A stretch of 64,000 nt of DNA from Paracoccus sediminis. GTDB lineage: Bacteria; Pseudomonadota; Alphaproteobacteria; Rhodobacterales; Rhodobacteraceae. The DNA is taken from contig NZ_FZNM01000006.1 in the NCBI RefSeq assembly GCF_900188295.1, positions 62,001-126,000 of the forward strand, read 5' to 3'. The position numbers and the translations under genes are program-made. The notes beneath the pieces are model-generated. The model had not been told where the DNA came from, did no database searches, and saw only the letters and a list, made by a program, of their open reading frames with translations. Of this stretch, positions 63,921-64,000 are shown piece after piece. How positions within the stretch are numbered: the first letter of the stretch is position 1; each line of letters starts with the position of its first letter.

Positions 63921-64000
63921 GTGTTGTCACATCGTCTTGCCGTCGTCGCCGTCCTGACCATTCTGTCCTGGTCAAACGGGCCTGTCCTTGCGCAGGACAC
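63921..64000 (+). CDS. Secreted protein, N-terminus only (truncated by window end)
   Basis: Opens with GTG at 63921, AGGAGAG 6 nt upstream, and encodes a clear signal peptide (MLSHRLAVVAVLTILSWS..., cleavage probably after VLA before QD). Only 26 codons are visible, so the product cannot be named. Confidence 0.6.
   Translation, partial: MLSHRLAVVAVLTILSWSNGPVLAQD

Overview
The window looks like a chromosomal segment from an alphaproteobacterium of the Rhodobacteraceae, most like Paracoccus. The GC content is high. The ccoGHIS cluster has an FNR-type box, lexA carries a GTTC-N7-GTTC-type SOS box, and the NAD-linked formate dehydrogenase is of the fdsGBA/fdhD/fdsD type. Other pointers are bdhA, an LdtR/PetP-like MarR regulator, and small families such as DUF4169, DUF1330 and DUF2927. 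The naming comes from reading protein sequence, not from database searches. I saw no phage, transposase, integrase, rRNA, tRNA or CRISPR array, so this is ordinary core chromosome, densely packed, with many 1-4 bp start/stop overlaps.

Layout. 1-2.6 kb: lapA-like (partial), ihfB and rpsA on the minus strand. 2.9-5.5 kb: molybdate transporter modABC. 5.4-7.2 kb: a metallophosphoesterase and a diacylglycerol-kinase-type lipid kinase. 7.3-13.2 kb: the formate dehydrogenase operon fdsG-fdsB-fdsA-fdhD-fdsD. 13.3-18.5 kb: an RND efflux pump translationally coupled to a LysR regulator that lies directly upstream of fdsG. 18.7-20.6 kb: a DUF1330 protein and two exopolysaccharide-type enzymes facing each other. 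20.9-25.6 kb: a compact four-gene module (TelA, DUF2927 lipoprotein, SPFH+GYF_2 protein, zinc-ribbon membrane protein) of unknown function, the best candidate here for an undescribed system. 25.6-29.8 kb: PfkB kinase, trpC, moaC, moeA, lexA. 29.8-33.9 kb: hemC, hemE, an EamA exporter and hemF. 33.9-38.4 kb: small lipoprotein, degenerate SDR, RsmC-like methyltransferase, clpS, and a DacA-type carboxypeptidase with a SPOR-like tail. 38.4-42.8 kb: ccoSIHG behind an FNR-type box. 42.8-50.4 kb: GST, parE, thyA, folA, glyoxalase, MarR regulator, sdhE, aspartate aminotransferase, bdhA. 50.5-55.8 kb: a possible small RNA, an oligopeptide-type binding protein, entericidin, a CsbD-like protein, a CDF transporter, xth, a secreted hypothetical and an ErpA/IscA protein. 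55.8-64 kb: dNTPase, OsmC, transglutaminase-like protein, DHDPS-like aldolase, fumC, DUF4169, RHH protein, pheT and the start of a secreted protein.

How the parts connect. A molybdenum theme recurs: ModABC brings in molybdate, MoaC and MoeA act in cofactor synthesis, FdhD sulfurates the cofactor, and FdsABG(D) uses it to oxidise formate to CO2 with NAD+. A respiration and haem theme also recurs: HemC/E/F make haem precursors, and CcoGHIS matures the cbb3 oxidase and is probably induced at low oxygen. The structural genes ccoNOQP and other usual neighbours (cmk, trpGD, an outer-membrane efflux protein, XpaC) are not in the window, so several textbook gene neighbourhoods appear broken here.
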